From the NCBI GenBank assembly GCA_030539815.1, contig JAUNXM010000084.1, positions 1 through 8,607 on the forward strand: a DNA stretch of 8,607 bases. Direction: 5' to 3'. Position 1 is the stretch's first letter. Each line of letters opens with the position of its first letter. The stretch comes from Methanobacterium sp. Its GTDB lineage: Archaea; Methanobacteriota; Methanobacteria; Methanobacteriales; Methanobacteriaceae. Position numbers and translations under genes: made by a program. Below, piece by piece: positions 1 through 5,694 of this stretch. The notes beneath the pieces were generated by a model, which was not told the DNA's origin, ran no database searches, and saw nothing but the letters and a program-made list of their open reading frames with translations.

Positions 1-308
1 GTAGATTTAATAACGTCTTTTCTGCGCTCTGAATTTTTCTCAACAGGAGAAATAAGAAGAGATTCTATTTCAGATTTGAGGGAATCAGATTGAAGTTTTT
101 CTGAAACCAATAAATAACAAGTCTTAAACGTATAGATGAGTTGAATGTAATTTTCTAACGATTGGGTTGTTGCACTACCCTTAACAAGCTCTTCCTCCAC
201 GGTTGCAAGGCTATATATCAAATCCTTAATACGTTCTTTTGCCATTTCGGTAAAAACCGAATGTTCACGCCCGTCAAAACGCTCAAAATTATCAACTAAG
301 TCAACCAT
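1..308 (-). CDS. Unknown protein, 5' part only (runs off the window)
   Basis: The frame stays open from an ATG at 308 to the window edge and gives 102 residues of a longer protein. I do not recognise the family. The visible part is mostly helical in character, rich in Leu, Glu and Lys, has no Cys motif and no membrane segment, so a soluble protein is likely. The start is supported by GAGGTAT at about 314-320, a normal distance upstream of the ATG, and by a possible TATA box (TGCATAAAAG, 351-360) that would give a short leader. A 9-bp inverted repeat at 365-385 lies just upstream of that box and could be an operator. Its base composition is less AT-rich than the neighbouring noncoding DNA, as expected for a coding stretch. 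The C-terminus and the downstream context are not visible. Confidence 0.75.
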   Translation of the reverse strand, partial: MVDLVDNFERFDGREHSVFTEMAKERIKDLIYSLATVEEELVKGSATTQSLENYIQLIYTFKTCYLLVSEKLQSDSLKSEIESLLISPVEKNSERRKDVIKS

Positions 309-364
309 TACGTATACCTCATACTTGCATATAGTGTAGTATGTCCGCCACTTTTATGCAAAAA

Positions 365-385
365 TTATTTTGCTACGCAAAATAA
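365..385. repeat. 9-bp perfect inverted repeat, 3-nt loop, upstream of the 1-308 gene
   Basis: TTATTTTGC and GCAAAATAA are exact reverse complements separated by TAC. It sits directly upstream of the possible TATA box of the minus-strand gene that starts at 308, so it is placed where an archaeal activator or repressor would bind. It could instead act as a transcript hairpin. No matching copy was noticed elsewhere in the window. Confidence 0.6.
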
Positions 386-507
386 GTAGTATTTTTATTT
401 AAAGCTTCTGCACTACATATTCGGTTTAACTGGCCATGGGCAAATCCAGTAAAAATCAGGGAAAAGTATTATATAGTTTACCCGTATAGTATAGAACGTA
501 CAGGGAG

Positions 508-541
508 CGGTGCACATGCATTTTTTAAAGCATGTGCACCG
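508..541. repeat. 12-bp perfect inverted repeat (strong hairpin)
   Basis: CGGTGCACATGC (508-519) and GCATGTGCACCG (530-541) are exact reverse complements with a 10-nt AT-rich loop. It is far more GC-rich than its surroundings and is the strongest hairpin in the window. No clear T-run follows on the plus strand beyond GTTTTT about 8 bases on, so a terminator is possible but not obvious. An IS end, a replication-initiator site or a structured RNA are alternatives. Confidence 0.8.
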
Positions 542-612
542 ACCGACATTGTTTTTAATCGTGCATTTTACTATTGAGACCAAGATGGACAATTCAAACT
601 ACATTTTAAAAG

Positions 613-660
613 CTCATTATATGAGTTGTGTCAAAAATAATTTTACCGACACACCGTCGG
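613..660. repeat. Two short inverted repeats (613-625 and 646-660)
   Basis: CTCAT-TAT-ATGAG lies at 613-625 and CCGAC-ACACC-GTCGG at 646-660. Both are perfect 5-bp stems. The second is GC-rich in an AT-rich setting. They have no gene next to them, and no function can be assigned from sequence. Confidence 0.4.
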
Positions 661-1042
661 AGACGTTCCAGTAGAAACAAAGGGGGTGGGGTATGGACTA
701 TAATAATTGACGCACAATATAATAGTGATAGATAGTAAAGCGTATGACGATAGCGTTTTCCCATAAAATTATTTTTATAAATATGCTCTCAATGGAAATG
801 TACCTTTTGGATTTTTGGAATAATCCTATTAAAAAATCGAGACATAGATACAAAATGGATGAAATTTTACCAGTATCAACCTATTGAATAATATATTTCA
901 ACTGGAAATATAAATGACGGCAGACAACCAGTATTTAAATAAACACGCAGATTATTACAAAATTTCCCAAAAGAGTTATAATCCACTAGAAATCAGAAGT
1001 TTTGTTAAACTGTAAACGTTCAAAGCCCATAATTACATATAT

Positions 1043-1084
1043 TATATATATAAAGAGACCATTGTTTTATAGAATAAGAGGTGA
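1043..1084 (+). promoter_or_regulatory. TATA promoter and Shine-Dalgarno for the gene at 1090
   Basis: A strong archaeal-type TATA box (TATATATATAAAG, 1043-1055) is followed about 25 nt later by the expected start-site region near 1075. A textbook ribosome binding site GAGGTGA (1078-1084) comes next, 5 nt before ATG 1090. This makes the short in-frame segment before the TAG codon look like a true gene start. Confidence 0.75.
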
Positions 1085-1089
1085 ATAGA

Positions 1090-1371
1090 ATGAGTCAAAA
1101 AAGAGATATCGCAGATGTATTTTAGAATTATGCCAGAAATAATGACGCAGTCATTAGATTCAATGAGCATAGAATGGAATGGGAAGTGAATAACATCACC
1201 CATTTAATTAAAGCCATCGAAAGCGAACAATCGTGGATGGTTAAATTCATAAAATTTAATCCAACGATGGAAGATGGTTCCATTGAATATATTGAAAAGA
1301 TTTGTATTGATGACAAAAATACAGAAATACACACATATGCAATTTTTTTTAAGATAATCCATTATGGATAA
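1090..1371 (+). CDS. Unknown protein with in-frame TAG as codon 12 (possible readthrough/pyrrolysine or nonsense mutation)
   Basis: From ATG 1090 the frame reads 11 codons (MSQKRDIADVF), meets TAG at 1123-1125, and then continues open in the same frame to TAA at 1369-1371, giving 93 residues if TAG is decoded. The start has an excellent ribosome binding site and TATA box. The next in-frame ATG, at 1174, has no such site, which argues against a shorter gene. I do not recognise the product; it is soluble, with acidic and aromatic residues and a short Ile/Phe-rich C-terminus. It is the only clear plus-strand gene here apart from the transposase remnant, and its stop codon abuts the stop of the convergent gene (1371/1372). 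A T-run at 1375-1381 could end its transcript. It is either a gene read through TAG or a recent pseudogene; the sequence cannot decide. Confidence 0.55.
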
Positions 1372-1638
1372 TTATTTTTTTAAAACAGCGTGTTTTTTCG
1401 GACCATTCTCCAAAATTTCAACAAGGCCTCGTTTATACAATGCCATCATTGTATCATTTCGGATTCGAGGAGCCATTTTATTTAATGGTTTCCAATATCT
1501 ACTCCATTCCAATTCAATTAATTCAAAGGGAATTGATACACTATCCATAATTCTAAGCGATTTTTCCATAGCAGGAGATAAATTTAAATTTGGAGACATA
1601 TTAGTTATTCCGATAATTTTTGAAAACTGATATACCAT
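1372..1638 (-). CDS. Small putative winged-helix protein
   Basis: The 88-residue frame is the last gene of the minus-strand unit that begins near 2653. Its C-terminal half (residues about 50-88) has a helix followed by RGLVEILENG-type and HAVLK segments. This resembles the recognition helix and beta wing of winged-helix DNA-binding domains, but the match is by pattern only. The start is uncertain. ATG 1638 overlaps the upstream gene by 34 nt. ATG 1599 (75 residues) lies 5 nt after the upstream stop and has GGAAT in front, the arrangement used by other genes in this window. Its stop codon touches that of the convergent plus-strand gene. It could bind DNA, perhaps autoregulating the unit; this is inference. 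Confidence 0.65.
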   Translation of the reverse strand: MVYQFSKIIGITNMSPNLNLSPAMEKSLRIMDSVSIPFELIELEWSRYWKPLNKMAPRIRNDTMMALYKRGLVEILENGPKKHAVLKK

Positions 1639-1961
1639 TTAGGGAATATCCTATATGGCTGTATCGTTTTGTGAATACTAGAATTATCCATATTAGGCAA
1701 CATATATAGCGGCATATCATAGCTATTGGTGTATATTTTATTTAGAGGTGACATAATCCAATCTATACGGAAATTGTATAGATAATCATCAATTACGTCA
1801 GTGACGATTACTGCAACCTTTCCTTTTGTTTTAGAATCCATTTTTATTAATTTATCACCTACATTCAAAGCGATTGGAGAGATTCCGTTCCTTTTATGAT
1901 GTTTGACGATATCAATAAATTCATTGTGCTCTATTTTTATAATATGTGTCAATTTTTCCAT
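1605..1961 (-). CDS. Unknown 118-residue protein
   Basis: ATG 1961 is preceded by GAGAGGGTA, an acceptable ribosome binding site, and overlaps the end of the upstream gene by 13 nt, which indicates translational coupling. I do not recognise the family. Residues about 32-58 (ALNVGDKLIKMDS, then KGKVAVIVTDVIDD) alternate hydrophobic and polar residues like a small beta-barrel of the SH3/KOW or S1 type. The C-terminal part is rich in Tyr, Met and Pro. No Cys motif, signal peptide or membrane segment is visible. It lies in the middle of a four-gene unit headed by a winged-helix regulator and has the same strand and spacing as its neighbours. Confidence 0.75.
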   Translation of the reverse strand: MEKLTHIIKIEHNEFIDIVKHHKRNGISPIALNVGDKLIKMDSKTKGKVAVIVTDVIDDYLYNFRIDWIMSPLNKIYTNSYDMPLYMLPNMDNSSIHKTIQPYRIFPKWYISFQKLSE

Positions 1962-2299
1962 TTCGGTTTACCCTCTCTTTTCCACTTTTCAATACATTCG
2001 CAAATCCAATTTTTCTGCGAAGAAATTATATTAAAGATTGCATCCGATGATGTCGGATGCACGTTTATCAAATCATCATAATATAACAAACGTTTCGAAT
2101 TAATACCAATGAGCGAATTATTTAAACACTCTAAAATAGGTGAGTCATCCACAATTGCGTGAGTAATTACATCGCCGTCTTTTGTTTTTAATTCGACGCC
2201 ATAATTTAATTTGCAGTCTGATTTTAATACAAAAGCGTCACCCATCAAATTTTGAATAGATAAAAGTTGATTCATATTTTCCACGTCCTGGTTTTTCAT
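1949..2299 (-). CDS. Unknown 116-residue protein
   Basis: The gene starts 21 nt after the winged-helix regulator's stop, with AAAGGAATTG upstream at a slightly long distance from ATG 2299, and overlaps the next gene by 13 nt. The product is soluble and of mixed alpha/beta character. Residues 20-52 carry a beta-rich part (DAFVLKSD, NYGVELKTKDGDVITHAIVDD). The C-terminus is basic and Trp-rich, ending in KWKREGKPKWKN, which could contact nucleic acid. I cannot name a family. Its arrangement (beta-rich segment, then short helices) resembles the gene downstream, so the two may be distant paralogues, but I see no clear residue-level match. Confidence 0.72.
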   Translation of the reverse strand: MKNQDVENMNQLLSIQNLMGDAFVLKSDCKLNYGVELKTKDGDVITHAIVDDSPILECLNNSLIGINSKRLLYYDDLINVHPTSSDAIFNIISSQKNWICECIEKWKREGKPKWKN

Positions 2300-2320
2300 A
2301 TAATAACAATTCCTTTCAAC

Positions 2321-2653
2321 TCATTCTTCCAAATATATTTTAATTGCATATTCTAGTCGTTCGGTATTATTCTTTACAGATTTTTGGGCCAATTCCGCAA
2401 TGACTTGGTCAAGCGGAGATTTCAATCTAATTAAATAGGCCGTCCTTCCTTTCAATCCCGTCGGTTCCATCGGAAGTTCGATGGATAAATGATGAGGTAT
2501 ATTTTTTTTCATCCACGACATAGCAACAGATACGGGCGGTTGCCTCAATCCTGTTTTTTGTTCAATCTCATGTAACGTATATTGTTTGTTATCTGCCATC
2601 AAAGACAAGCATTCCAATACATGTTTATGGATTCCTAAGTAATGTGCAAGCAC
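2321..2653 (-). CDS. Winged-helix transcriptional regulator (archaeal COG4738-like)
   Basis: A predicted DNA-binding regulator of 110 residues. Residues about 26-50 form a helix-turn-helix, with the recognition helix starting at RQPPVS (37-42), a signature of archaeal regulators related to COG4738 and MarR/ArsR-type folds. It is followed by the wing region and a GRTAYLIRL strand (about 69-77), then a C-terminal helix. The start is the GTG at 2653. There is no ribosome binding site before it, and a TATA-like sequence (TTAATATAAC) about 20 nt upstream suggests a leaderless transcript; no better in-frame start exists upstream before a stop. It heads a four-gene unit running to 1372, so it may regulate those genes and itself. 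The family assignment is from memory of the motif; the exact target is unknown. Confidence 0.8.
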   Translation of the reverse strand: MLAHYLGIHKHVLECLSLMADNKQYTLHEIEQKTGLRQPPVSVAMSWMKKNIPHHLSIELPMEPTGLKGRTAYLIRLKSPLDQVIAELAQKSVKNNTERLEYAIKIYLEE

Positions 2654-2752
2654 TTGGGTATTTTGAAAAGTTATATTAACACTTCCATTGATTAATTAAT
2701 TATAATGAATACATATAGTATCATTTGCAAATAATATATATACCTACCTTAT
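2654..2752 (-). promoter_or_regulatory. Promoter region between the recombinase and the winged-helix gene
   Basis: This 99-bp gap carries a strong TATA-type element on the minus strand (AGGTATATATATTAT, 2731-2745), a palindrome TTTGCAAA near it, and a TAATTAATTA tract (about 2690-2700) ahead of a second TATA-like sequence near 2670. Either box could start the 2653 unit. The same AGGTATATA core precedes the CxxC gene at 3602, so the two units may share basal promoter features. Confidence 0.5.
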
Positions 2753-3469
2753 TTATACATTTTGCTTTGTTTCTTCAACAGGCAACCATTTTTCAGGATT
2801 TTTATTTGAGAATGATTTACCTGATTTAATGCAATTTACATATTTATGATATGTTGCCGATGAGATGCCCAATTGCTCCAATACATCTTTCCGTCTCATT
2901 TCCCTGTTTAATACTTTATCATAATATTTTTTAAATTCCTCTTCGGACATTTTTAATTCTCGTCCAAAATCCCATTTATCTGTGTTCAACTGAACCCGCA
3001 AGGCTTTTTGCCGCATCCCCTCTTCCTGACGCTTTTTTTTAGTATCGACTTCGACTTGTGCGAATGTAGTATACACCTCAATTAGAATATTTTGGAGCAA
3101 TTCCCTGACCAATTTAGAAACAGGGTCATCGTCTTTCTCTACAATTTCAGATTGAGTTGTAGGGATATCCAAAATAATAACCCTAATATTATTCTCTTTA
3201 TAATATTCAAGTTCTTTATGGAGCAGAGATTTATCCCTTCCCAAACGGTCCATTTCAGGAACAATTAAAATATCCCCATCTCTCAATAAATCTTTTTTGA
3301 GACGTTGATAATTAACACGTTCAAAATTTCGCCCAGTTTGTTTATCTGTAATTATTTCTTTTAACTCATAATTCTTAGATTTTGCAAATGTCTTGATATC
3401 TGCAATACCACGGTCTAATTTCTGCTGGTCTGTACTAACACGAGTATAACCGTATATTCTTCGTACCAT
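2753..3469 (-). CDS. Serine recombinase (resolvase/invertase family)
   Basis: A site-specific DNA recombinase of 238 residues that would cut and rejoin DNA through a serine-DNA link. Counting from ATG 3469, the catalytic core opens with YGYTRVSTDQQ, with R10 and the nucleophile S12. The second active-site block is PEMDRLGRDK with D74, R75 and R78. A long helix follows (about 110-160), then a C-terminal helix-turn-helix near residues 190-220 (RRKDVLEQLGISSATYHKYV). Order and length fit the small Hin/Tn3-resolvase type, not the large serine integrases or the IS607 type with an N-terminal HTH. I chose ATG 3469 over GTG 3484 because it lies one base after the stop of the upstream CxxC gene and begins right at the conserved MVRRIYGYTRVS. 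All key residues are present, so it is probably active. Whether it inverts, resolves or integrates is not shown. Confidence 0.93.
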   Translation of the reverse strand: MVRRIYGYTRVSTDQQKLDRGIADIKTFAKSKNYELKEIITDKQTGRNFERVNYQRLKKDLLRDGDILIVPEMDRLGRDKSLLHKELEYYKENNIRVIILDIPTTQSEIVEKDDDPVSKLVRELLQNILIEVYTTFAQVEVDTKKKRQEEGMRQKALRVQLNTDKWDFGRELKMSEEEFKKYYDKVLNREMRRKDVLEQLGISSATYHKYVNCIKSGKSFSNKNPEKWLPVEETKQNV

Positions 3470-3470
3470 A

Positions 3471-3602
3471 TTATTCAAGTCCACGTTCTTCTATTATTTT
3501 GCAAACGTAACAAACATTTGCCCTTTTATATTCATCATCTATTTTTGTATGAATGTTATACAAGAATAAACAATTTTCAAAACATTTTTCACAAATTGCC
3601 AT
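3471..3602 (-). CDS. 43-residue zinc-binding-like microprotein (two CxxC pairs)
   Basis: A short gene read from ATG 3602 to TAA 3471. Its product carries C4-x2-C7 and C31-x2-C34 plus C11, a spacing typical of a small treble-clef or zinc-ribbon knuckle that binds one Zn ion. GAGGGTGGAT lies just before the start, and a TATA box (GATAGGTATATAC, 3638-3650) lies about 40 nt upstream. Its stop is one base from the recombinase ATG, so the two are almost certainly co-translated. The product may be a DNA-binding or protein-binding partner, or a regulator, of the recombinase; this is inference from position. The zinc layout recalls that of the 3921-4232 protein. Confidence 0.7.
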   Translation of the reverse strand: MAICEKCFENCLFLYNIHTKIDDEYKRANVCYVCKIIEERGLE

Positions 3603-3920
3603 GTATCCACCCTCTAACTCTAAAATCCTCTGTAAATGTATATACCTATCACTTTATTAAACTTTGCTCTGAATAACTATAATTTTGGTAGTTTATAGAG
3701 CACGTTCTCCAAAATATTGATGCATCACTGTTATGTTCATAAAAGTGTACTTTTTCAGAAAGACATGATAGGGAAAATTAAATAACTTATTCCAACAATT
3801 ACAAAAAAATAAGGAAATAATAATAATTATTAAATATGTGTTTAACCACCTATGTTTTTATAACGAAATTAATACGGATTAGACTATATGAACTAAGATG
3901 TTTCGATAAGTTTCCCCCAT
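3603..3920. other. Noncoding region with promoter and several palindromes
   Basis: No gene is supported in these 318 bases. At the left end is the minus-strand TATA box (3638-3650) of the CxxC gene and recombinase. Further right are GAGcACGTtCTC (3698-3709), TGATGCATCA (3718-3727, perfect) and AAAAGT-GT-ACTTTT (3741-3754). A minus-strand T-run (about 3805-3811) below the 3921 stop could terminate the operon that comes from the right. Confidence 0.55.
3698..3754. promoter_or_regulatory. Cluster of three palindromes; candidate recombinase or regulator site
   Basis: Three palindromic sequences are centred near 3703, 3722 and 3747. The last, AAAAGT-GT-ACTTTT, has a two-base non-palindromic centre as in serine-recombinase crossover sites, and weaker symmetry (TTC/GAA) continues outward. 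It lies about 140 bp upstream of the CxxC/recombinase unit, where resolvases often keep their sites. No second copy was seen in the window. Confidence 0.35.
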
Positions 3921-4232
3921 TTAAGATTCTTCTATCATAGAAATCAATTGAGAATCATAATACTCATTGTAACATTTTTTACAAAAATAATACGATACCT
4001 TGTGATTTTTCGTTTCAATTATAATTTTTTTGAAATCATCGTCATAATGAAGTACTTCATCGCAATCCTTATTGCAACAGTTTATTTCATAGCCCATGTC
4101 TTTTTTTCTTTTTTCAAGGCATTCGTCACAAATGAAGAATGGAAGATTTTTGTAAGCGTACGACCAGTTTATAATTGAATCTTTATCCATAATCCAAATT
4201 CCGTCACAATTAATGCATTTTACACGTGTCAT
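3921..4232 (-). CDS. Double zinc-ribbon-like protein
   Basis: A 103-residue protein with a repeated Cys layout: C6-x2-C9 then C35-x2-C38, and C52/C53-C57 then C84-x2-C87. The gap between the paired motifs is about 26 residues in both halves, so the gene looks like an internal duplication of one zinc-knuckle unit. The product is probably a soluble zinc-binding protein; whether it binds DNA, RNA or protein cannot be told. ATG 4232 has GGTGG 8 nt upstream and lies 15 nt after the preceding gene's stop. It is the last gene of the operon that begins at the 78-bp leader at 4935-5012. The related but single-unit Cys spacing in the 43-residue protein at 3471-3602 suggests a shared fold. Confidence 0.8.
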   Translation of the reverse strand: MTRVKCINCDGIWIMDKDSIINWSYAYKNLPFFICDECLEKRKKDMGYEINCCNKDCDEVLHYDDDFKKIIIETKNHKVSYYFCKKCYNEYYDSQLISMIEES

Positions 4233-4247
4233 CGTTTATACCACCAT

Positions 4248-4454
4248 TTAGATAAAAAAATCCGCTTTGAGGCTACAATTCTCAAATTTTAGCATGTCAG
4301 CGGACCGATATGCGTGCCTGCCGCTTGAATATATTTTTGCATCGTCTTTGTTTAAACTTAAAACTGCATACGGTTTTCCTTGATAAATGTATTTTTTCCC
4401 CGTATAATATTTTTCAAAATCGTCATCTGTTGCAATTAAACACCATTTCACCAT
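4248..4454 (-). CDS. Unknown 68-residue protein
   Basis: ATG 4454 has a very good ribosome binding site (GGAGG, 8 nt upstream), so the start is well supported. The product has no membrane segment and only two Cys. It reads like a small alpha/beta domain with Tyr-Lys-rich loops (EKYYTGKKYIYQGKPY at about 14-29) followed by AVLSLNKDDAKIYSSG. The pattern of short strands and turns brings to mind small phage-type beta-barrels, but I cannot assign a family. The upstream small gene overlaps its start by 32 nt. Confidence 0.75.
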   Translation of the reverse strand: MVKWCLIATDDDFEKYYTGKKYIYQGKPYAVLSLNKDDAKIYSSGRHAYRSADMLKFENCSLKADFFI

Positions 4455-4521
4455 AGTTTATTCCTCCTTCTCGTCTTCGTTGTCTTTCCCTTTGGAAAGG
4501 TAGTTCTATAATTACTCTCAT
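4423..4521 (-). CDS. 32-residue basic microprotein (tentative)
   Basis: A short frame from ATG 4521 to TGA 4423, preceded by GGGGTGA exactly 5 nt upstream of the start, one of the best ribosome binding sites in the window. The product is strongly basic in the middle (QRERQRRREGG), so it could bind nucleic acid. Its tail overlaps the first 32 nt of the next gene in a different frame. The alternative is that this is only a leader peptide coupling translation to 4248-4454. The good start signal is the main evidence; no homologue is known to me. Confidence 0.45.
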   Translation of the reverse strand: MRVIIELPFQRERQRRREGGINYGEMVFNCNR

Positions 4522-4543
4522 AATTTTCACCCCTATTCGATTC

Positions 4544-4627
4544 TCAATTCATAGGTACTAAAACGACAATTATGATTCCTATCAAGCAGGTAATGCCCGC
4601 CATCATAAGAATTTCTGCTTCATTCAT
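4544..4627 (-). CDS. 27-residue single-span membrane microprotein (tentative)
   Basis: A short frame from ATG 4627 to TGA 4544, in the 120-nt gap between two operon genes. Residues about 7-25 (LMMAGITCLIGIIIVVLVP) are a clean hydrophobic stretch long enough to span a membrane, with an acidic N-terminus. AAAGGTTAA before the start is a modest ribosome binding site. It is placed directly after the operon's first gene. It may be a membrane microprotein of the element, with an unknown partner. Confidence 0.5.
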   Translation of the reverse strand: MNEAEILMMAGITCLIGIIIVVLVPMN

Positions 4628-4640
4628 TCTTTGTTAACCT

Positions 4641-4937
4641 TTAATTTTTAATTTCAGTTTCACGAAATGTTTCGTAAATGGTTCCTACAACTGTATCCCC
4701 AATTACAATTTCTCCCTTATATGAGATAAGGTCATCAGTAGAATGCGTTTCTCCGTCGAAGGTGCTAATAGATATCCCCATATAAAATATGTTATCAAGA
4801 ATTTTTTCTATACGTTTTTTGAAAATAGTATATGGTGCCTTGAATGGAAATACATAAGAAACTGATTTTCCATTTTTTAATCTTCCCTTTATTTTAACTT
4901 CTGCTCGAATTTCATCCATTTTATAATTATTAGTCAT
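4641..4937 (-). CDS. Unknown 98-residue protein, first gene of the left operon
   Basis: ATG 4937 is the ATG of the 78-bp promoter/leader copy at 4935-5012, with GGAAGTGA 7 nt upstream. The product is soluble and beta-rich in the first half (IRAEVKIKGRLKNGK, SYVFPFKAP) and in the last part (YKGEIVIGDTVVGTIYETF), with a helix between (KKRIEKILDNIFYM). No Cys motif or membrane segment is present. I cannot name a family. Because it is translated from the same leader as the first gene of the right operon (8427), both probably respond to the same signal. Confidence 0.78.
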   Translation of the reverse strand: MTNNYKMDEIRAEVKIKGRLKNGKSVSYVFPFKAPYTIFKKRIEKILDNIFYMGISISTFDGETHSTDDLISYKGEIVIGDTVVGTIYETFRETEIKN

Positions 4938-5012
4938 TTTATTTTCACTTCCTACGTCTTACGACAATACATAATACGCACTACTAGTATAAATAACTTA
5001 CTGTCTGTTTGG
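4935..5012 (-). repeat. 78-bp duplicated promoter-leader, copy 1
   Basis: Matches 8425-8502 at 72 of 78 positions without gaps (differences at 4949, 4954, 4969, 4982, 4986 and 5000). On the minus strand it holds a TATA box (TTATTTATA near 4988-4998), a leader with GTCGTAAGAC, the ribosome binding site and the ATG of the 4641-4937 gene. The identity ends abruptly at the ATG on one side and at 5012 on the other. Confidence 0.92.
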
Positions 5013-5083
5013 AGATTGTTTATGAAATAGCTAACAAAGTAGTTCCTGTAATTGTAGATGAATATCTTAAAGAAAATAAATGA
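5009..5083 (+). pseudogene. Possible 3' gene fragment (about 24 codons)
   Basis: Just outside copy 1 of the repeat, a plus-strand frame reads LEIVYEIANKVVPVIVDEY and so on to TGA 5081-5083. The residue choice looks protein-like, but there is no start or ribosome binding site, and the frame is closed by stops inside the repeat. It may be the tail of a gene cut when the promoter cassette arrived. The evidence is weak. Confidence 0.25.
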
Positions 5084-5095
5084 AATGAGGATGTA

Positions 5096-5293
5096 TCAGT
5101 ATTTAATCCACCAGTAAATTGATTTTCCCAATTTGCCACCATCTACATACCCTTTTTTGTGAAGGTTTTCGAGGTTATTTTTTGCGGTCTGCCATGATAT
5201 TTTTGCCCCATCTGCAACTTTTTGTGTTGTAAGTGGTTTATTTGCAAAATAAAGAGCATTTATGATACTTTTTTCAATCGGTTTCAGAACCAT
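5096..5293 (-). CDS. Small winged-helix DNA-binding protein
   Basis: A 65-residue protein that is essentially one winged helix-turn-helix domain: helix 1 (KPIEKSIINALYFAN), LTTQKVADGAKI (helix 2), SWQTAKNNLENLHKKG (residues 33-48, recognition helix) and a short wing ending in SIYWWIKY. Its likely role is a transcription factor. Five in-frame start codons occur in a row (GTG, GTG, ATG, ATG, ATG). I chose ATG 5293 because GGTGAT (5303-5298) then sits 4 nt upstream, the spacing used by other genes here. The transposase remnant begins only some 15-20 bases upstream, so its original promoter was probably cut off or replaced; no good TATA box is visible. It could regulate the flanking duplicated promoters, which is speculation from position. 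Confidence 0.75.
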   Translation of the reverse strand: MVLKPIEKSIINALYFANKPLTTQKVADGAKISWQTAKNNLENLHKKGYVDGGKLGKSIYWWIKY

Positions 5294-5310
5294 CATCATC
5301 ACCACTTTTT

Positions 5311-5645
5311 AGAGATATGGTTAAAACCTTTCCCACACCTGTTTCTTTCGGATTTGAAGTTTTCATTCCGTTTAAATCAAATACAACAGGAAAACAAGGC
5401 GGTTCTCTGCCGTGGTTCGATGCGTTTTACTTTTTTAAGAATCACGAAGAAGAATTCATGAAAAATATCATGAGCGGTCTAATGTTGAATCAACATTCGG
5501 TTCTATCAAAAAGAAGTTTGGCGACTCTTTGAAATCCAAGAACCGTACCGCCCAGATAAATGAACTGTTTTGCAAACACATTGCTTACAACATCACGATG
5601 TTGATTCGGGCGATGTATTTACATGATGCAGAGATTAATTTTAAC
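5311..5645 (+). pseudogene. IS4-type transposase, C-terminal remnant with one-base frameshift
   Basis: The last ~110 residues of a DDE transposase. The first part reads from about 5311, with FIPFKSNTTGKQGGSLPW typical of archaeal IS4-group transposases. At 5466 one T appears to be missing. Adding it back gives MKNYHERSNVESTFGSIKKK, which fits the Y-(2)-R-(3)-E-(6)-K signature of IS4 transposases exactly, with the third catalytic acid E. The frame then runs through KSKNRTAQINELF to MYLHDAEINF, where the family usually ends. The N-terminal two thirds, including the two catalytic Asp residues, and recognisable terminal repeats are absent. So this is a dead fragment, deleted at its 5' end and frameshifted. 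It lies between two minus-strand units on the opposite strand. Confidence 0.88.
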
Positions 5646-5694
5646 AAATATAAAGCTGTCGAAATCGGTCAAATTGAAATTAAAAATTAAAAAA

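Larger units (their letters stand above)
309..1089. other. Long region without a supported gene
   Basis: About 780 bases hold no reading frame that I would call a gene. What can be seen is inverted repeats at 365-385, 508-541, 613-625 and 646-660, a G-rich tract (682-691, GGGGGTGGGG), and the promoter of the plus-strand gene at its right end. Stops are frequent in all frames. It could be a regulatory or replication region of an element, or the worn-down remains of a gene. No iterated direct repeats typical of a plasmid origin were seen. Confidence 0.6.

Noticed and set aside
508..541. CRISPR repeat or tRNA for the 12-bp hairpin
   Set aside because: There is a single copy with no spacer-repeat series, and no cloverleaf or conserved tRNA bases can be drawn around it.
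1128..1334. Minus-strand open frame opposite the 1090-1371 gene
   Set aside because: It has no ribosome binding site, lies opposite the well-signalled plus-strand gene, and its Ser/Leu/Met-rich translation looks like a shadow.
1896..2081. Plus-strand open frame opposite the 1605-2299 genes
   Set aside because: Phe/His-rich shadow of two overlapping minus-strand genes with no start signal.
3948..4178. Plus-strand hydrophobic open frame (membrane-like)
   Set aside because: It lies opposite the clear zinc-ribbon gene; the Ile/Phe-rich translation is an artefact of AT-rich antisense.
5222..5461. Plus-strand open frame over the winged-helix gene and transposase remnant
   Set aside because: It joins the antisense of one gene to a wrong frame of the transposase, with a His run coming from the repeated ATG codons opposite.
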